This document shows, piece after piece, positions 36,651 to 51,500 of a DNA stretch of 64,000 bases; within the stretch, counting starts at the first letter, position 1, and each line of letters starts with the position of its first letter. Under the pieces are notes generated by a model. It worked only from the letters and a program-made list of their open reading frames with translations. It was not told where the DNA came from and searched no databases. The position numbers and the translations under genes are program-made. This DNA comes from Allacma fusca (lineage: Eukaryota; Arthropoda; Collembola; Symphypleona; Sminthuridae), in assembly GCA_947179485.1 (NCBI GenBank), contig OX359250.1, positions 40,308,600-40,372,599 of the forward strand. Reading direction: 5' to 3'.

Positions 36651-39600
36651 GATTGGTTTCTTAAGCTGAAATCACTTCTGATTCGGTAATGTGATTGTAG
36701 AAGCAAATGCAATGTGGGTTCCTGAATAAACACAAAAATATATTTATGTCATTGGTATACTGCACAATAAGTTCGCTGCAAATAACTAGTCATAATAACC
36801 TAATCTAATAATTTTTGACCAGCAGAAACACCACACTTATTCATACATTATTTTTTATTATAATTTACATGCCTTTGCGTAATAATAATTTTTTGAAATT
36901 GTTTCGACACTCAAACCTGATTTGTTTGCAACTGGTTACAACTATAGGGCAGGGTAAGGGAAATAAGGACTAAGCTGATTTATAGGATTTTCTGTACGTA
37001 TAATATTTACATTTTTAGAATACAACAGCTCACTCGCAGTTATTTTACCAATAAATCTAACGACAACAATAATAATTTTTTGTTTGCTATTGCTAAGATA
37101 GAATTATTTTATCTGATTAACGACATTTTCTCGTTTTTTTACTTACAGATTATTATCTCAAAGATAGCCACCGAGCTCACTACTTCACTAGTGTTAGTGA
37201 TCCTTACAAGAATCCTAATCCGAAACGTAAAATATTAGCAATTTAATCAATTTTTTATTAGATTCGCTGTTTACATAGCAATCTTCACCTTCAGAATTAT
37301 GTGCACCTCCTAAATACAGAAGACCCAGACGAAGCCACCGAGCTACAAACCACAACAAATATTACAATTTCCATGAAGTGACCAAACCATTTTTGTTTAT
37401 CTCTCGTACCTAAAAAAATCGACCGCAAAAAATAATTATAATAATTAATGAAGCCCTTCCTTAGAACCAGTTATTTCCTTGTAAACCATCAGCGGGTACA
37501 AGTAATAGACGTATACAAAGATATGACATAACATACAACAGTAATATGTAATCAGTCAGCTTTAAACGTTACTACTACATACGTCCAGCTTTAACCACCC
37601 GGACGGAATGAACAACTGGAGCAATTATGAGCGATTTCTTAAACTAAATAACACACCTTTATAACTTCCTTCACATACAATAATAGTCCAAATAAGAATA
37701 CTGGAAGCAAGTGTATACCTCTCAACTGGTTCTAGCACAGCTACCTCCGGATGGTTTAACTCACAAGTTCAGACCTCCCGACGTTTTTAAACAAAACTTG
37801 AAGATCAGCTCAGTATTCCCCGAATTACCATAATATGGAAAGAGTGAATGCACCAGAAAGACAAACACATGCAAGACACTGGATTGCTTCCACCTACTAT
37901 CCTACAGTGGGTAAATAGGTTGGAGTGGGACTCACCATAAGGTCAACTCACAGAGGCTCAATAGTCATCTAAAGTAAAAATAAACTAAAGAATTTAACAC
38001 TTGTGATTTTGCCGTTCCACAACAAAAACTACAACCCAGATAAATTCTGAAACACAACAAATAATAACTTACAGAAGACTCTTTACTGACTTTAGTATCA
38101 AGCTTTCTCTCCCCAAGTATCATGTACCTTTTAACTATAATGAGATCGAGAGGATCAAGATGTCAAGACACCATGCAAGTACTTACTAAAAATTCCTTCA
38201 CATAATCAACCATGCTTAAAATAAATATGTAAACACGTGTACACTTACAGCAATTATTACTAAACACACTTACTTACTTACATCACAACACCAGAAAATA
38301 TTTACACTCCTTCCTAACACCTACCATTCGTACTAAACTCACAAAAACCAACGATATGAAACCATCATCAGTTCAACTAAAACACTGTAAACAAACTAGA
38401 AGGCACGTCCCAGTCCCAATCCCAATCAATTATTGTTACACGCGTATCTCCTCCAGGTCAATGATTTCTTTCCCCTTTCTTCATTATTAACATCTACTAT
38501 GAAAACACAAGGAACACTCATTTGACAACAGATACTACATACTACTACTACTAGATGATACAGGACAGGATAAACACCTACAACAACTACATTTCACAAC
38601 GATTTTAAAAACACACGCCATCACAAACAAACCGACCACACTCCATGTAATTTCTTTCAGACAGAACAAAATTCCAATAATAATAATAATTGTATCGAGC
38701 TTGTAGTAATATTGTAAATACACACGACATACAGATAATTGGATCCCTAAATCCCCACGACTGACAACTACTATTTGTTAAGTGTTATCATATCACATTT
38801 ATAGAAAAAAACAGACGCCTCTTCCTGAACACTACTAACTAAGAACGCTTCTATTGACACAACAAGATAAAAACTTTACCTGAATCTTACAACTGTCGTT
38901 CGAGTAATTCAACAACGCAATGATAAATTTATTTTATCACCCACAACTAAAAATATTCTTCGATAATAAAATCCTACGAAGTTGATGTCCAATTTGTCAC
39001 AAGTTTTTTCTCCCAGGACGTATAATATGCACACTGTCAATATGTAAACTCGGGATTCATAAAAATCATCTGCTCGCTATACACTTAAAATATATTCTGT
39101 GTCCGCACGTTCTGCATAAGCAACTTAATGCGTAATATGCGTCGACAAGCACAACAGACGCACGGACAGACTCACCCACGTTAGAGGTACAAAAAACACA
39201 CACACACGAAAACACACGCATCAGACTCTTTGAAATTCCCGCCAGATTCCTGTATTTATCAGACTCAGCTTAAATCAGACTTTGTTGACAGAAGGAGAGA
39301 GATACTTATTATCTTTCAAACTCTGCTTATGTATACATAATAATTATTCTAGGACGGCAGGTGGCTAGACCAAGTTAAGTAATAAGCATGTCATTATACG
39401 AAATGTGTACATCAGTAGTTACTCACTCTATACAGAATACATAGAAGTAGTTTCACAATACAACAACAGTCTCACACACTTTAACGACTTCTGGAAAAAC
39501 GTGGAAAGTCTAGATCCCATATGCAGTTACTTACCCCCATGCGTTTTTTTTCTGCCAGAAAACTAGAGTGGGCTTGTTGTCTTTACGCCTTTCCCCAGTA

Positions 39601-42173
39601 ACGTCGTAATAAGGCTTGAGTATATGTCGACTGTCGTTGTCGTTCGTGAACATGCCAAATGGACTAGATGCATTTTTCATGAAAGGCAAAAATAATGGAG
39701 TTTCACGAAATACAAAAATGATCGCGAGTGTCATTCTATAAGGGATTCGCAACTTCGCATAAGACACCGCATCATTAGGTCTCACATCCCTCATATAAGA
39801 TCCATCCCTTAAATAGAAGTTCCGTGATCATTGTGTAACGAGCTTGGAGACTCATCTCTCTGTAAGAATGCGAAATTCCTTCCAAATTGCAAACCAGTTC
39901 CTTGTATTGTACATTCCTTAAACATATCCTATTATCCAGAAATTCCTTAAAGACACCCTTTTATCCAGAAATTCCTTAAGCCCACCCTTTTATTCAGAAA
40001 TTCCTTTGAAGGACTTTTATACTCAAATTCCTACAAGCCATCCTAACCCACCCCTTTTAACATTTAACGAGAAATTCCGTCCAAGCCCATCTCTTATTTA
40101 ACGAGATTTACTCCGCCAACTGCATAATTGTATGTATCTGTCCATAAATACGGCTCCGTAGTGTACACACCAAAGATTTTTGACTACCCGCGTAAAAAAA
40201 AAAAACCTGATTATTTCTACCCCTACATTTTTTTCCCCGTGTGAAGTAAAGGAAAATCCCTCGGATGAGGACTCCAGAGGGTTTTTGAGAATCTGAGGCC
40301 TAAATAGAGGAGACTTGCCCGATAATGTTGAAAAAATATATTTGTCATGTTTCTTTTTAAATTCAATAACCATCATTTTATCCTGAAACCTTTACAGTAC
40401 TTTTTTTGAGTAACTTCGCCCATACAGACCTTTTTTCGAGCATAGCTTCAGTTCTGATTTAATAATAATGTCAGAGTCAGGATGACAAAAATCCTGGGAC
40501 CAAAATGCTTTTTTTGAAGGAAGTGTCCTACAATACTGGACTTTTGACAGTATATCTCCGAAACTGTCCGAACTGGCTTGAAATTCACCAGGCATTGGCT
40601 CTTGGGCTCTGACTTTCTGGCTGTGTTAAAAGTGCTGAGGCTCGTCTGATAGAGTGCTACTGAAAATTGACTACATAGGGGAACATAGGAAACTTCTAGT
40701 TGCTACACAGATACTGAGTTGGAGGTTGGAGCGGAGCTATTCCAAGGGCATAAACTCTCTCAATGATTTACATGGTAAAAAGAGACGAGGAACGAAAATA
40801 ATAACGAAACGGCGTAGAAAAACTCTTGTAAATAAACCGACAGAAAGAGCTCGAATCTTCAACCAACCCCAATAAACAAAACATAGCAACACAACTGTAC
40901 TCTGCTCTGAGTTCTTCTCTTGCTCTGTAATATGCCCTGTGTATGTGCTCCCTTGACTCTTAACAAGGACGTACATACGTGTGTACAGCCACACACACAC
41001 ACACGACCACTACTACTACTACTACACAACTGCTTACGAGTAGTATTTACAATTGCGTTCGTTCTTCGCCTGCCACTTCAAAGTCATCAAATATCATCAC
41101 AATAGTGTAACTATAACTAATCGAGAATTTTATCGTGCTAGTCATTTACAGGGAAAACAACTCATTTCACGTTGAATTATCGGATTGTTGTCAGACGTCA
41201 TATTGTCCATTGTTTCCATTTTCGAGACTTTTTAATTCCATTTTGCCCAACACACTATATTACGCTGAGATCAGACCAGACCGAGGGAAGGTTAACTCCT
41301 CGTTGGTATAGGGCCAAACACATTAGCGTACATACGTGAGCTTGTCCTACGTGTAATTGTACATGTTTTGCCGGACGGCAAAAATAAATGCAAGTCTTCA
41401 TAGTTACATAATAACAACAACCAGAACATAGTCACTGGGATATATAACCAGTGAATCTTTCAAAAAATAGTTATAATTATTAATTTTCAAAAGAAAATAA
41501 TCCCTTCCAGGAAGCGGGAATCTAAATTTAAACATTATTGTAAATAAACAATAATTAAGTGTGTGGTATCAGTATCAGGATACTCAAATAATAACAAGAG
41601 TTCTTTGGAGCTTAGCAAAAGTCAAGGAGTATATTTAGAGAAATCGTGAGTATTGATTGAGCTTGCTGGAGTATAATTTATTGGTATATTTAGAAAATTA
41701 AATCGATTCTGAAATATTGAGTTATTGATCAAACCCGCGTCACTGTCGAGGGAATATTATTGTGAGTACGGGCAACACAGCGTTTCACGACGGCTCACTA
41801 CTTTAGTGTCGTGTCAGTTCAACCGGAATTTGTAATCGAGTTTACTGGTAGAACGGGAAGGTAAGTTTTGACTTGATTTCTTGTAATTTTTGAATGGGGA
41901 GGATGACGACAGGTCGGAGTGATAGAGAGTAACGTGGGGTTTGAGTTTGAGGTTGGATGGGTTATGAGTCTATTGATTTAATTATTATTGATTATTGGGT
42001 GAGATTATTGAGCGACTTGAGGGAAGTGTGGTGGTTGAGGAGTGTGGGCAAAGTTGTATGTGGAGGTTAGTTATGTTTGCGTGATGTTTTGATTTGGGAG
42101 TGAGTAATTATGTGGTGATGGAACATGTTTTTGATCTGTGTGTACTTGACAACTTGACGTTTTAGGGGTCAAC
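36651..42173. other. 5.5 kb non-coding interval
   Basis: No supported coding exon. It holds the divergent promoters of the cold-shock gene and Kintoun. A likely untranslated first exon of Kintoun ends at 41860 with GGGAAG|GTAAGT and joins an acceptor ending at 42165, eight bases before the ATG. A degenerate repeat lies at 39870-40110. CA-rich simple sequence occurs near 39200 and 41000. Confidence 0.5.
39870..40110. repeat. Degenerate tandem repeat around AGAAATTCCTTAA
   Basis: Repeated, diverged words of the form CCAGAAATTCCTTAA and CCACCCTTTTAT, spaced about 33-38 bases, seen at least five times. Looks like a decaying minisatellite. Confidence 0.55.
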
Positions 42174-45100
42174 ATGGAAGCCGTCAGTCAAGATTGTGTT
42201 GGGGAAGAAATACCACCTGGGCTGATTTACCCTCCTCAGACTGATAAGGAAGATTTCCAAATTACTCGGGATGAATTGGAACAATTACAACAAGCTCTGA
42301 AGAGTGAAAAGTTCCGGAGTATGCTCAATGACTATGCCGAAGAAGTTCAAGTACGTTATTTTTAATTTTGTCATGAGGGCATTTTTAGAGGGTAGCTGAC
42401 ATGTTAAACTGACTGAGGTATATGGGAATTAAATAGGACCCTAAAAATCGGACGTTGTTCCAGTCCGAGCTGCGGCAGTTGGAGAAGCAAAACGGGAACA
42501 AAGTGCATTTCATCAATCCTATTGCTGGGTATGTACTGAAAACAAGTGCGAATGGTGACAAAAAGGCCTTCATCAACATGTGCTCAAATCCTATGATCCG
42601 CAAGCTGTCTTTTCAGAAGGCTACTCAGGAAAACGTGTAAGTGTCTAGTAGTGTCTGATTTATTTGTATGACCAGCATTTACAGTTTTGATGCATTTACT
42701 AGCAAGAAGTAGGCCGGCTGACAAGTTATACGTTCATGTCCATACATACGGTCTTGTTAATCCCTTGTTATAAGGCTTCGTACGTGTACTTACATAATTT
42801 GTGTAAAAATGAATGAAAGTTCTGAAAGTAGATTAGTTATGTAAACTTGTAGGATATTCTCACTTGTTTGTGCGTTGTTTTTTATGTTTCATAATATTTG
42901 AGTAAACGTAGCTGTTTTCCCCAATGAAGACATACGAGATATTTACTTGTGCCAAAAATAGCACTGCAGTGATAGCGCAAAGATTTTCGACTGTAGTATG
43001 TGTACAGTACAACCTTGTAGAGTACCCAAATTGTGTTTCTAAACTTGCTGATCATCTTATTGACTGCTTCACGTAGAGACGGAACCATGTGTTCTATACC
43101 GTTTGCTCAAAGTCCGGGGCGAGAAGATGTGGATAAGGCTGGTCGCTACTGTGATGTTTATGATGTCGTGTTTCATCCAAACACGCTTGCTTTATGCGAC
43201 GTCGATGAAAGGATACGTCAGCAAGTAGAGGCAACGGCCCTTGATGCCATTGAAAGTAGTTTTAATCTGAAGTTGGACAGAAACAATATTAGAAGACCCA
43301 AATTAAAGTATGATTATTGAAGCAATATCAATCATTCTGTCCTATATTGAGGTGAATAATTAAGTTGCTAAGAGTATGTATAATACATATTATCTCTTTA
43401 TCCCTACTGAACTGTAGGTACAAAGGAATGAAGCATGCCACTATGATTAAATATAAAGCGAGTGGGGACTTACCGAAAGTTTTAGATCCAGATCAAATTC
43501 AAAATGAACCACCTCCACAGCCACAAGAAGCTTATTACCAAAAGAAAGACAATTCGACGACTGAAAAGAGAAATAATTTCAAAAAGAAGCCGCAAGCTAA
43601 AATTCCTTCTAATTTAGAAAATGCGGACATTGAAAATGTAAATCCTTCATATTGGTTATTTGTAGCAGATATTAAGTCTACCATTTTATGAGTAGTATTT
43701 TTAAATACGAAAATGATATCCTGCAGGTGAAACCGCATAATCCGAAGTCGAAATCTACAGAATGGACGGAACCTAAGTATTCTCTGAAGTTCCGCTCCCA
43801 TGTTGATCTGCAAGACTTCTGCTTGGATAACCAACGAGAAGGTCGAAGCATAAAATCGATCCCTGAAGAAATAGTTCTCACAATTGATCTCCCATTGTTA
43901 AAAGATTCTTCAACTTTGGAAGCTGATGTTCTTGAAGGTGGATGGGATTTTGAACTGAAGGCTGAACGACGGGCGTACTACCGATTAAATTTGAAACTTC
44001 CATTTCAAGTCCACTGTGATCAGTCGAAAGCAAGCTTTGATGTAGATAAGCGAAAATTGGTTGTTGTTATGAAAACGGTACAAAAAGCGAATGCCGGAGT
44101 AGACTTTAAGCCTTCATCGGTGGACAGCTCTAATGAAATAAAGCCCCTTCAGGAGTTGGAAAGTAATGTCAGCAGAAGGAGCGATGAAGAGGACAAGGTG
44201 GAAAATTTTTCATCGGAGTCAGAAAGTTTCTCGGACTCGCCATCACCACCTCCACAACCAGGACCAGAAGGGAATTTTTTGAAAAAGGCAGTGCAAGATG
44301 AAAAGAAGGAACCAAAAGTTATAGAATTGTCACAGCCTCAGGTTAGATTCCTTCATTAAGCCTATAAATAAATCAGTTTTTAAGTTCAATGACAGATTTT
44401 AAAATCAGTAACTCATATAGAGTGTTCCTCAATGGATCAATGGCGATATTGTGGTCAAGAGTATATTGAAGAGATCTGCTCGCTCTCGTAGTATGTCGGA
44501 GAGTTGGCTTGATGATCGCAGTCCTTCAGAGGTACATTTTTTCAGGACTATAGTAACGCAGCTTAGTATGTTGTACGTTACAGCTTGTAAACTAGCTGCT
44601 TAATGTTTTACCATATGGTTTTCGGTGTCATAAAACATTGTATCTTATTGTTATGGTTGAAATTGTCTAAGGCACTTGAATATTTCCAGCTGCAACATGC
44701 TTTCCACCTCCTCAGATTATCTAATTGCTTATATAATTACCCGTACTTTTAACCACTTATTTTGGCGTATGTGTTGCAGTTGCACCATTGCACGGTTACT
44801 TTCCTTATCATTTGAGCATGATTAACATGTGCAACTATTAACATATTAAGTTACAAGGATTGTGAAATTAAGAAAGGAAGATTAGAAATACCAATTTTTT
44901 TCTGGTCTGGTTGTTATCCTTTCTTGAATTAGTGGGTACGAAGTTTACTGCTGTTTGTATTCTTGTGTGTGGGGGGCTTGATTGACGTAGATACTAGTGG
45001 TGGCTTATGTTGTTTTCTTTATTAGATTCCTTTAATAGGGTAGTTTTCGGGCTGCAAACCAACGTTGTTGCACTTTTGTAATAATGTTTTTCTTAATTAG

Positions 45101-45433
45101 GAGGACTTCATGTCGTTGGAGAGTTTGAATGAAAACGAAGAAGCAGTTTTAGGGACATCGCCTTTCAACAAAGATAAGAGTGTTCGATTTAATGAAGCAA
45201 TTCAGCGCCAATTGTACCGCAGCAATTCCTCAATATTTGGACAGCGCAAGAAAAACCAAAGAAAGTCTAGGAACAAGCGTAAAGCTCGAGGTCGTCTGAA
45301 TTCAGAAGGTTCTGTCTCCTCAATGGATGAAGAGGATTTTGCTGGGTTTTCCCGTAACCATGATAATGATGGTGGAGACAGTGCTGTTTGTGACTGTGAG
45401 TCCGATGAAAAGGATGCAAAGTTAGCTGATTGA
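42174..45433 (+). CDS. DNAAF2: Kintoun (dynein axonemal assembly factor 2), 7 exons
   Basis: Exons 42174-42350, 42437-42636, 43077-43307, 43418-43637, 43727-44341, 44460-44531 and 45101-45433 give 615 residues, all GT-AG and in frame. The N-terminal half is the PIH1 domain: DPKNRTLFQSELRQLEKQNG, VHFINPIAGYVLKT, SIPFAQSPGREDVDKAGRYC, and DVVFHPNTLALCD. Exon 5 carries the CS-like beta-sandwich (EEIVLTIDLPLLKD, RRAYYRLNLKLPFQVHCD, KRKLVVVMKT). The C-terminal exon has KSVRFNEAI followed by YRSNSSIFGQRKKNQRKS, a conserved Kintoun signature. Kintoun acts in the cytoplasm with Hsp70/Hsp90 to pre-assemble axonemal dynein arms. It is shorter than the human and fly proteins (about 835) because the disordered regions are reduced. 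Confidence 0.93.
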
Positions 45434-48400
45434 ACACATTGCTAAAAGAAAGCAGTACAACATTAATAATTATGGCACCGGTGATTTGAAAAAACATCAT
45501 ATTAATATTGAATATACTTTTTTTAGACCTAGCGAATTTTTACTTTTAATATGCAGGGTTCTCAATAATATAGGATTTCTTAGTGATAGATGCAGCATGC
45601 AGTTCGCCAGGAAAATTACGCTACGTTGCTATTAAGCTGGCTTTTGGGTATGATGAGTCTACCTACAATAAAATGACGTATGTATTTCATGTATTCCTCA
45701 AACAAACAATCAAGAAATCGTTGTTTAACTGACTGAAATGAAAGAGAAACCGCATTAAGCGTCAAAATGCCGTTTATTTGTACCTTGAGCAATTGAAATT
45801 ATGAAGTAGTTGTAGTTGTACTCGATAGCGATTCTTATGACCGTGAAGACTCAGGCGTTTAGTAATAAATTGTGTATAGATTATTTGTGAACCAATAACA
45901 CATACCTTTGGGGCAGTAGATTAGTGAGTATTTATCGTTTGGGAAAAATCTTTGATGTATCGAGATTTGCCATCATGTGTTAATATTTAATATACCTACT
46001 TATGTAGATACATATTTCCGCACAGGTTTTCACCGGTGTTAGTTAGTGATACAATTCCGAGAGCGGTATTATGAAAAGTTATGTCATGTAAACATTGTAT
46101 TACTGGGGCATCTCACAGGTAGATGTAGAAAGCATGTAAAAGAATAATTTCGGGGCAAGGATAAATTGTATGAAAATTGACATCGCTCTTGATAACGTGT
46201 ATCGTACAAGTTATGCCCGCGAAAAAGAATGAATAATATCTCGATTGTGTATGATAGATGTATGGATTCCTCTTCGCAAACCCGGTGTTAGTAAATGTGA
46301 TAATGATAATAAAGTTAATTTGCGGAACGTATTTAATTCATTTTGTTATTCTCAAAGTACTCGGCAATTCTGCCTTGCTACATTTTTGCAAACATAATGA
46401 AGATACCTTTTCCAACTGATTTTGATTCATTGGGTGACGGAGGTCTGTCTGAAATGTTTTCCAATATATCCTAGTCATAATATTTAATAAATGCAGGTTG
46501 CAGCCAATGATTTTATTATTAAAGCAATATTCCTTTTTCCAACAAAATTTTCATCGAAATGAGACAAGGGAAAAAATACGGAACTCACATCCACCCATTC
46601 CACTGTGAGGGTAATCATTTGGTCGAGAACTTTCCTTACTTTTCCAAAGTTATGGTTCTCTGGTGGATGAATACTTCCAAACTTCCAACTCACTATCAAC
46701 CTAGAAACAATGCACACTCTGCTGCTGTGTTACTACAGGTTTCTTTCCTCCTCAACGATTTATTTCCCGTACTTTCTGCGTACTTTCATAAAGATCATAC
46801 GTAATTTTTATATAGATGGCAGCACTATTTGTTGTCTCTTCATCGACTGATTGACGCATGGGTTCGCGGTGACATAGACCCCATTTCCGTGCATTTGTTA
46901 GCCTGTTTATTTGTCCAGGTTGCTCATTTTATGCAAACAGTTCATACAAGATACATATTATTTATTAGAAAATAAGAGCAGTATAGTGAATTCAATATGT
47001 GTCCCGTATTTCAAAATTTCAAAGAACTATATTTTTGAAGCAGCAACCATAGTGACCAAACACGCTACTTAAGCACAGAGGTTTCGTTGTACATAGCAAG
47101 ATTTGCTTTCACATTCCCACTATAAAGGGGCCCCTTCACGAAAACATTTTTTCTCGTAGAGGGAAGCAAGAATGATACCCTCTGTCATTATTATTACATT
47201 TTTATTTTGCCTATTTTGAAGAGGACTTCGTTATAAAATATACATATTGCACAATCTGCTACTTTTAGAGATGCTCTCATGTGTATTTCTGCTTGTTGCA
47301 CCTATGTCATTAGTATTAATTGGTTTTCATTTTAATTGCATGTCACATTCAGAGATTCATAGCCAACAGCCACTCATCAGGCTTTCCATGACTTATTGTT
47401 AGTTGTTAAGCTGTTATTAATGAATTATAATAGGTATTAATTAATACTGTAAACGTATCTTGAGGCAAAGCATATTCTTAAAAGCAAAACAGACTAGCTT
47501 TATCTCATCTTTGACTGTTCGCTTGGTTCGACTTTTGATGTCAACTCCACGCAGTTTCTTTTAGGGGTGTCTATAGAGTCTTGTACTTGACCTATTTTGC
47601 TTGTAGGCAAAAAGTTAGATCATTTCGAATTCAGACGAAAATGCATACTATAATCTAGTACACCATATATGGTCGCTGAAGAGGCAAAAGGATGTACATG
47701 CCGTACAAAAACATAGCACGGAGATTATTTTGTCTTTTCAACAACGATATACATGTGCGTAATCCCCTGAATTAAAATATTTAAATCTCTCATTTGTAAG
47801 TGTACTCTTTACAAACGGGCCAAGGACATAGCTAAGTAAGTTGTAACGAAGTTGCGCTCCTCAGTCATTTAATCATTTATAGGGATAACCTGATTTTTAC
47901 AACTAGGTGCGTTCTAAAATAACTAACTCTATGGTTCTGTTTGTAAGCGGGAAATCGGAATTTTGAATGCTTAAATATTATATGGAATCGAATCACAGGA
48001 ATTTCATAATCGTGAATATCATGTTTCCTGATCGTACGCTGGTGATAAATAAGTACTTACTTACAATTAATTCTCCCCATAACTGCCACTGAGGCTAGTT
48101 CGCCAATCCGATAGGTCTCAATGTCAATCAAGAAATAGTTACAGATTTATAGATTAAGTATTATTGTCCATAAAGGGTTCTCAGTACATTATTTACTTTT
48201 TACCATTGCCTATTACAGTACTATTATTACTAGTATTACAGTACTATTACAGTGTATACTGTATTCATATAGTTACCGTGTTAAATAATTATTCCAACTC
48301 GCACCTCTACATATTTGGAAGGATCAGATTACATATGTGAGTACACGTTTTAATGGCTCGAGGTCGTTTTTTTAAATTACAATTACATACTAAGTGCGCG

Positions 48401-48591
48401 AGGAACTAATTATAACTATTGTAAAGTCCAATAATAATATTATAGATCGATCACAAGTATCTGATTAAATACTTCGATCTGTTATCAGACACCATTTGAA
48501 AGGGATTTTGATTTTAGCTTGCAGAAAATTGGAATTGGGGATATGTTTTTTTCGTCTTGTTTCCAAAAAGCAACAACTATTAACGAAGATA
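45434..48591. other. Intergenic, one diverged hairpin repeat
   Basis: No supported exon over 3.1 kb. A diverged copy of the 28248 hairpin repeat lies at about 47676-47740 (GAGGCAAAAGGATGTACATG ... GATTATTTTGTCT). Confidence 0.55.
47676..47740. repeat. Diverged copy of the scramblase-intron hairpin repeat
   Basis: Shares the order GAAGAGGCAAAA, GTACAAAAAC-like loop and GATTATTTTG with 28240-28305. Substitutions have broken perfect pairing, so it is an older copy. Confidence 0.5.
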
Positions 48592-51500
48592 ATGATTGGA
48601 AATAGACTAATTTTTAATAGTGGCATTTTTGCTAGAATGGGCATCGGTAATATTTTGAAGGAAGCTCACCGTTTGAGGGTAACTTAATTAATAGTATTGT
48701 TTTTTCGTTGATTTAACTGTTTTGTTCTTGCTGTGTTAAAGTTATTGAAACAATTATTAATCATTTTTGTATCATAACTTACAATAAATAGGGCAATACT
48801 AACGAAGGGACTTGGCGGGATAATTTCTCAACTGACACGGGATGGAACGTGGATAGATAATTTCTGATGGAACAAACCAGAAATGAGAAATGTTCCATTG
48901 ATCCTTCCTTCAACCTTTCTCCGAAAATATTTTGGAAAGTAAGTATATTTTTGTAGAAACGTTGAAGATAGAGGGCAAATATTTTTATGATTTAAATAAT
49001 CGGTAGGAATAAGAAAGGAACATTGCCAAAAGTAAAGGCTGTCATCAAAGGCTTCCAGGAAGAGGCTATCAGTGGAACCGTGGTTCATTCGTTGCCTCGA
49101 GGATTCCCCGTCAGAAATTGTCTTTCTACGTCCCGTTATTCTCTTTCGTCTTTCTCTCTTTCGTCACTTAATTTATTGTTTGGTGTCATTCTCCCGCCGT
49201 CCCGTTCTGTATCTTGCAATTAGCCTAGTTTCACCTATTGGAATATTGCATGTTCGTACAATGTATATTAATATTTAACGTGTAACATAAAAAGTCAATA
49301 GCTATTTGATATGGATTACAGCTATTGAGCACGACATCTATACAATCTCAATGTAGGCACAAAAACCGAGCCAGAAGAGCCTTAATGTACGTTCCTGGGA
49401 GTGACGAGAAGAAACTAAAGAAAATCCCCAGCTTAAATTCCGATTGTGTAGTGCTGGACTGTGAGGATGGAGTGGCTGCTTCGCAGAAAGTGATGCAGCA
49501 ATATACAGTCAAATCTCGATACAACGGGTGGCCATAGCACGTATTTGTTGGTATAACGTATAAATTCAGATTCTCTCCCCGGCGAAATTACGTATATAAC
49601 CAATGCTTACTTAAGGATCTGTATATAGCGAAAATATTTATAACGTAAAAATGATTATACCGTAAACACTTGACGGATTGACAGCCCTGAAGACTAATTT
49701 CACGTGCATATAATGAATTTCAGCCACTCTACACGGCAAAATTTTGCTTTGCAATTTGTTTAAAAACGTTTTAGCAGACCCAGACAAACGTTTGTTGAGC
49801 TAAATCATATACTCACAGTTTTACGAAAATTTCAATTTTAGGGATTTCATACCCTGCCACATTGCAGCCTTCATATACGTAGTTGATTGGTGGGAACATT
49901 TCGTTTTGGTAGCACAAGATTTATGTGAAAAATTCCAAATGAACATGTTTGAATTTCGGAGAGAAGGCTAGGATTTTTTTTCGAAGTGGGGCTAGGGTGC
50001 ACGGGTCGAGTTCTATCACTACCTACGAAAAACAAAAAAAAAGGGCAAGTTGAACCAGTCGCGTGTATTTTTTGAGGTTGATAAACGATTGATTCAATTC
50101 AGAATGAGCAAGAAATGTTCACACTAATGGAACTGCACTACTCCTTAACAAGATTCATTGCAATACCGATACTGCCAATTAGCAAATTGTTGTAATATGT
50201 TTGCAGTGTGTACTGTTGCATTTTGAATAGCCATTTAACAACTATCACTTTGTATTTTATGATGTTGTTAGCAATATACGGTAGAAACATGTTATAACGT
50301 ATTTTATCCGTTGTGTTGTATGCAGATAACGAACAATGTTTATACCGTACAAATATCGTCGGTCCCGAGCGATTACGTTCTATCGAGATTTGACTACTTG
50401 AATTGTTAAAAGATTCAAATTGTTACATTTTTTAAATATTTAATGAAATTAGTATTCTGAGCCAATTTTGTTTACTGTTTTCACCATTAAGACTCTTTAT
50501 ATACATCTAAATGTAGGGGGAAGCCCGACGATTAATCCGGGAAGTTTTGGACAACTCCGAGATTGACTTTGGACGCTCAGAGCGAACCGTGAGAGTCAAT
50601 TCTGTTGACAGTGGCTTGTGCTTAGCCGACTTGGAAGAAATTTTGTCAGTTAAGAACCTCCCTTCCTGTATTTTAATACCTAAACTAGAGAATTTGGATC
50701 ATACAAAGTGGGTACGTAAATTAAATTATTGTCAAACACATTTTGAATGCAGAAAGGAGAGCCGGTAATTTGATATGGTATAATTTTTGTTCTTATGGCA
50801 GTTTGTAGAAAAAACGAATTCCATTTTAAAGGACCGGAACCTTAAGGAGAAATTGGATTTGATTTTCTTTGTAGAGTCTGCTATGGCAATACTTAACTTA
50901 AAGGAAATTACTGAAGGGTCAATCAAAATTTGTCAGAAGTCACATTTTGAGCCAGCTGGTATAGTCTTCGGGTCTGATGACTACTACGCTTCTATAGGTA
51001 TTAACTACGATTAGTATACATTTTGTAAAGTGTAGATTCGTAATAAAGGTAGTCGGAAGTATTACGATGATTAATTATGATTAATTCAGTCAGACAGTGA
51101 CTATGCTACAGGCCAGCACGTAGTATTTATAATAGTAGTTAGTCATCGTCATGTATGTATACATATTTAATGGTGTACTTTGTTTATAGGAGCTTTGCGA
51201 AGTAACGACGCTTCAGAAATCGCCTTTGCACGTCAGTATGTCGTCACTGTAGCTAAAGCATATCATCTTCAAGCAGTGGATGTTGTTTACATTGACTTCA
51301 AAGGTAACCTGACAGCAACTTGAGATTTTCACACCTGGTCCTAGCTTACAATTAGCACGGAATACAATAATGCTACACAACCTTAGTAATATTTTTGCGT
51401 GGTCATTCAACAGACCAAAAAGGTTTGATCAAGCAAGCGATGCAGGGTGCTGCAATGGGCTACACTGGCAAACAAGTAATTCATCCCGTTCAAGTCTCCA

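Noticed and set aside
40654..41105. Overlapping 60-90 codon frames on both strands
   Set aside because: CA-rich and low-complexity sequence, no splice signals, no recognisable protein.
45101..45433. The last Kintoun exon as a separate gene
   Set aside because: It joins exon 6 in phase 0 and carries the KSVRFNEAI...NSSIFGQRKKNQRK signature of Kintoun's C-terminus.
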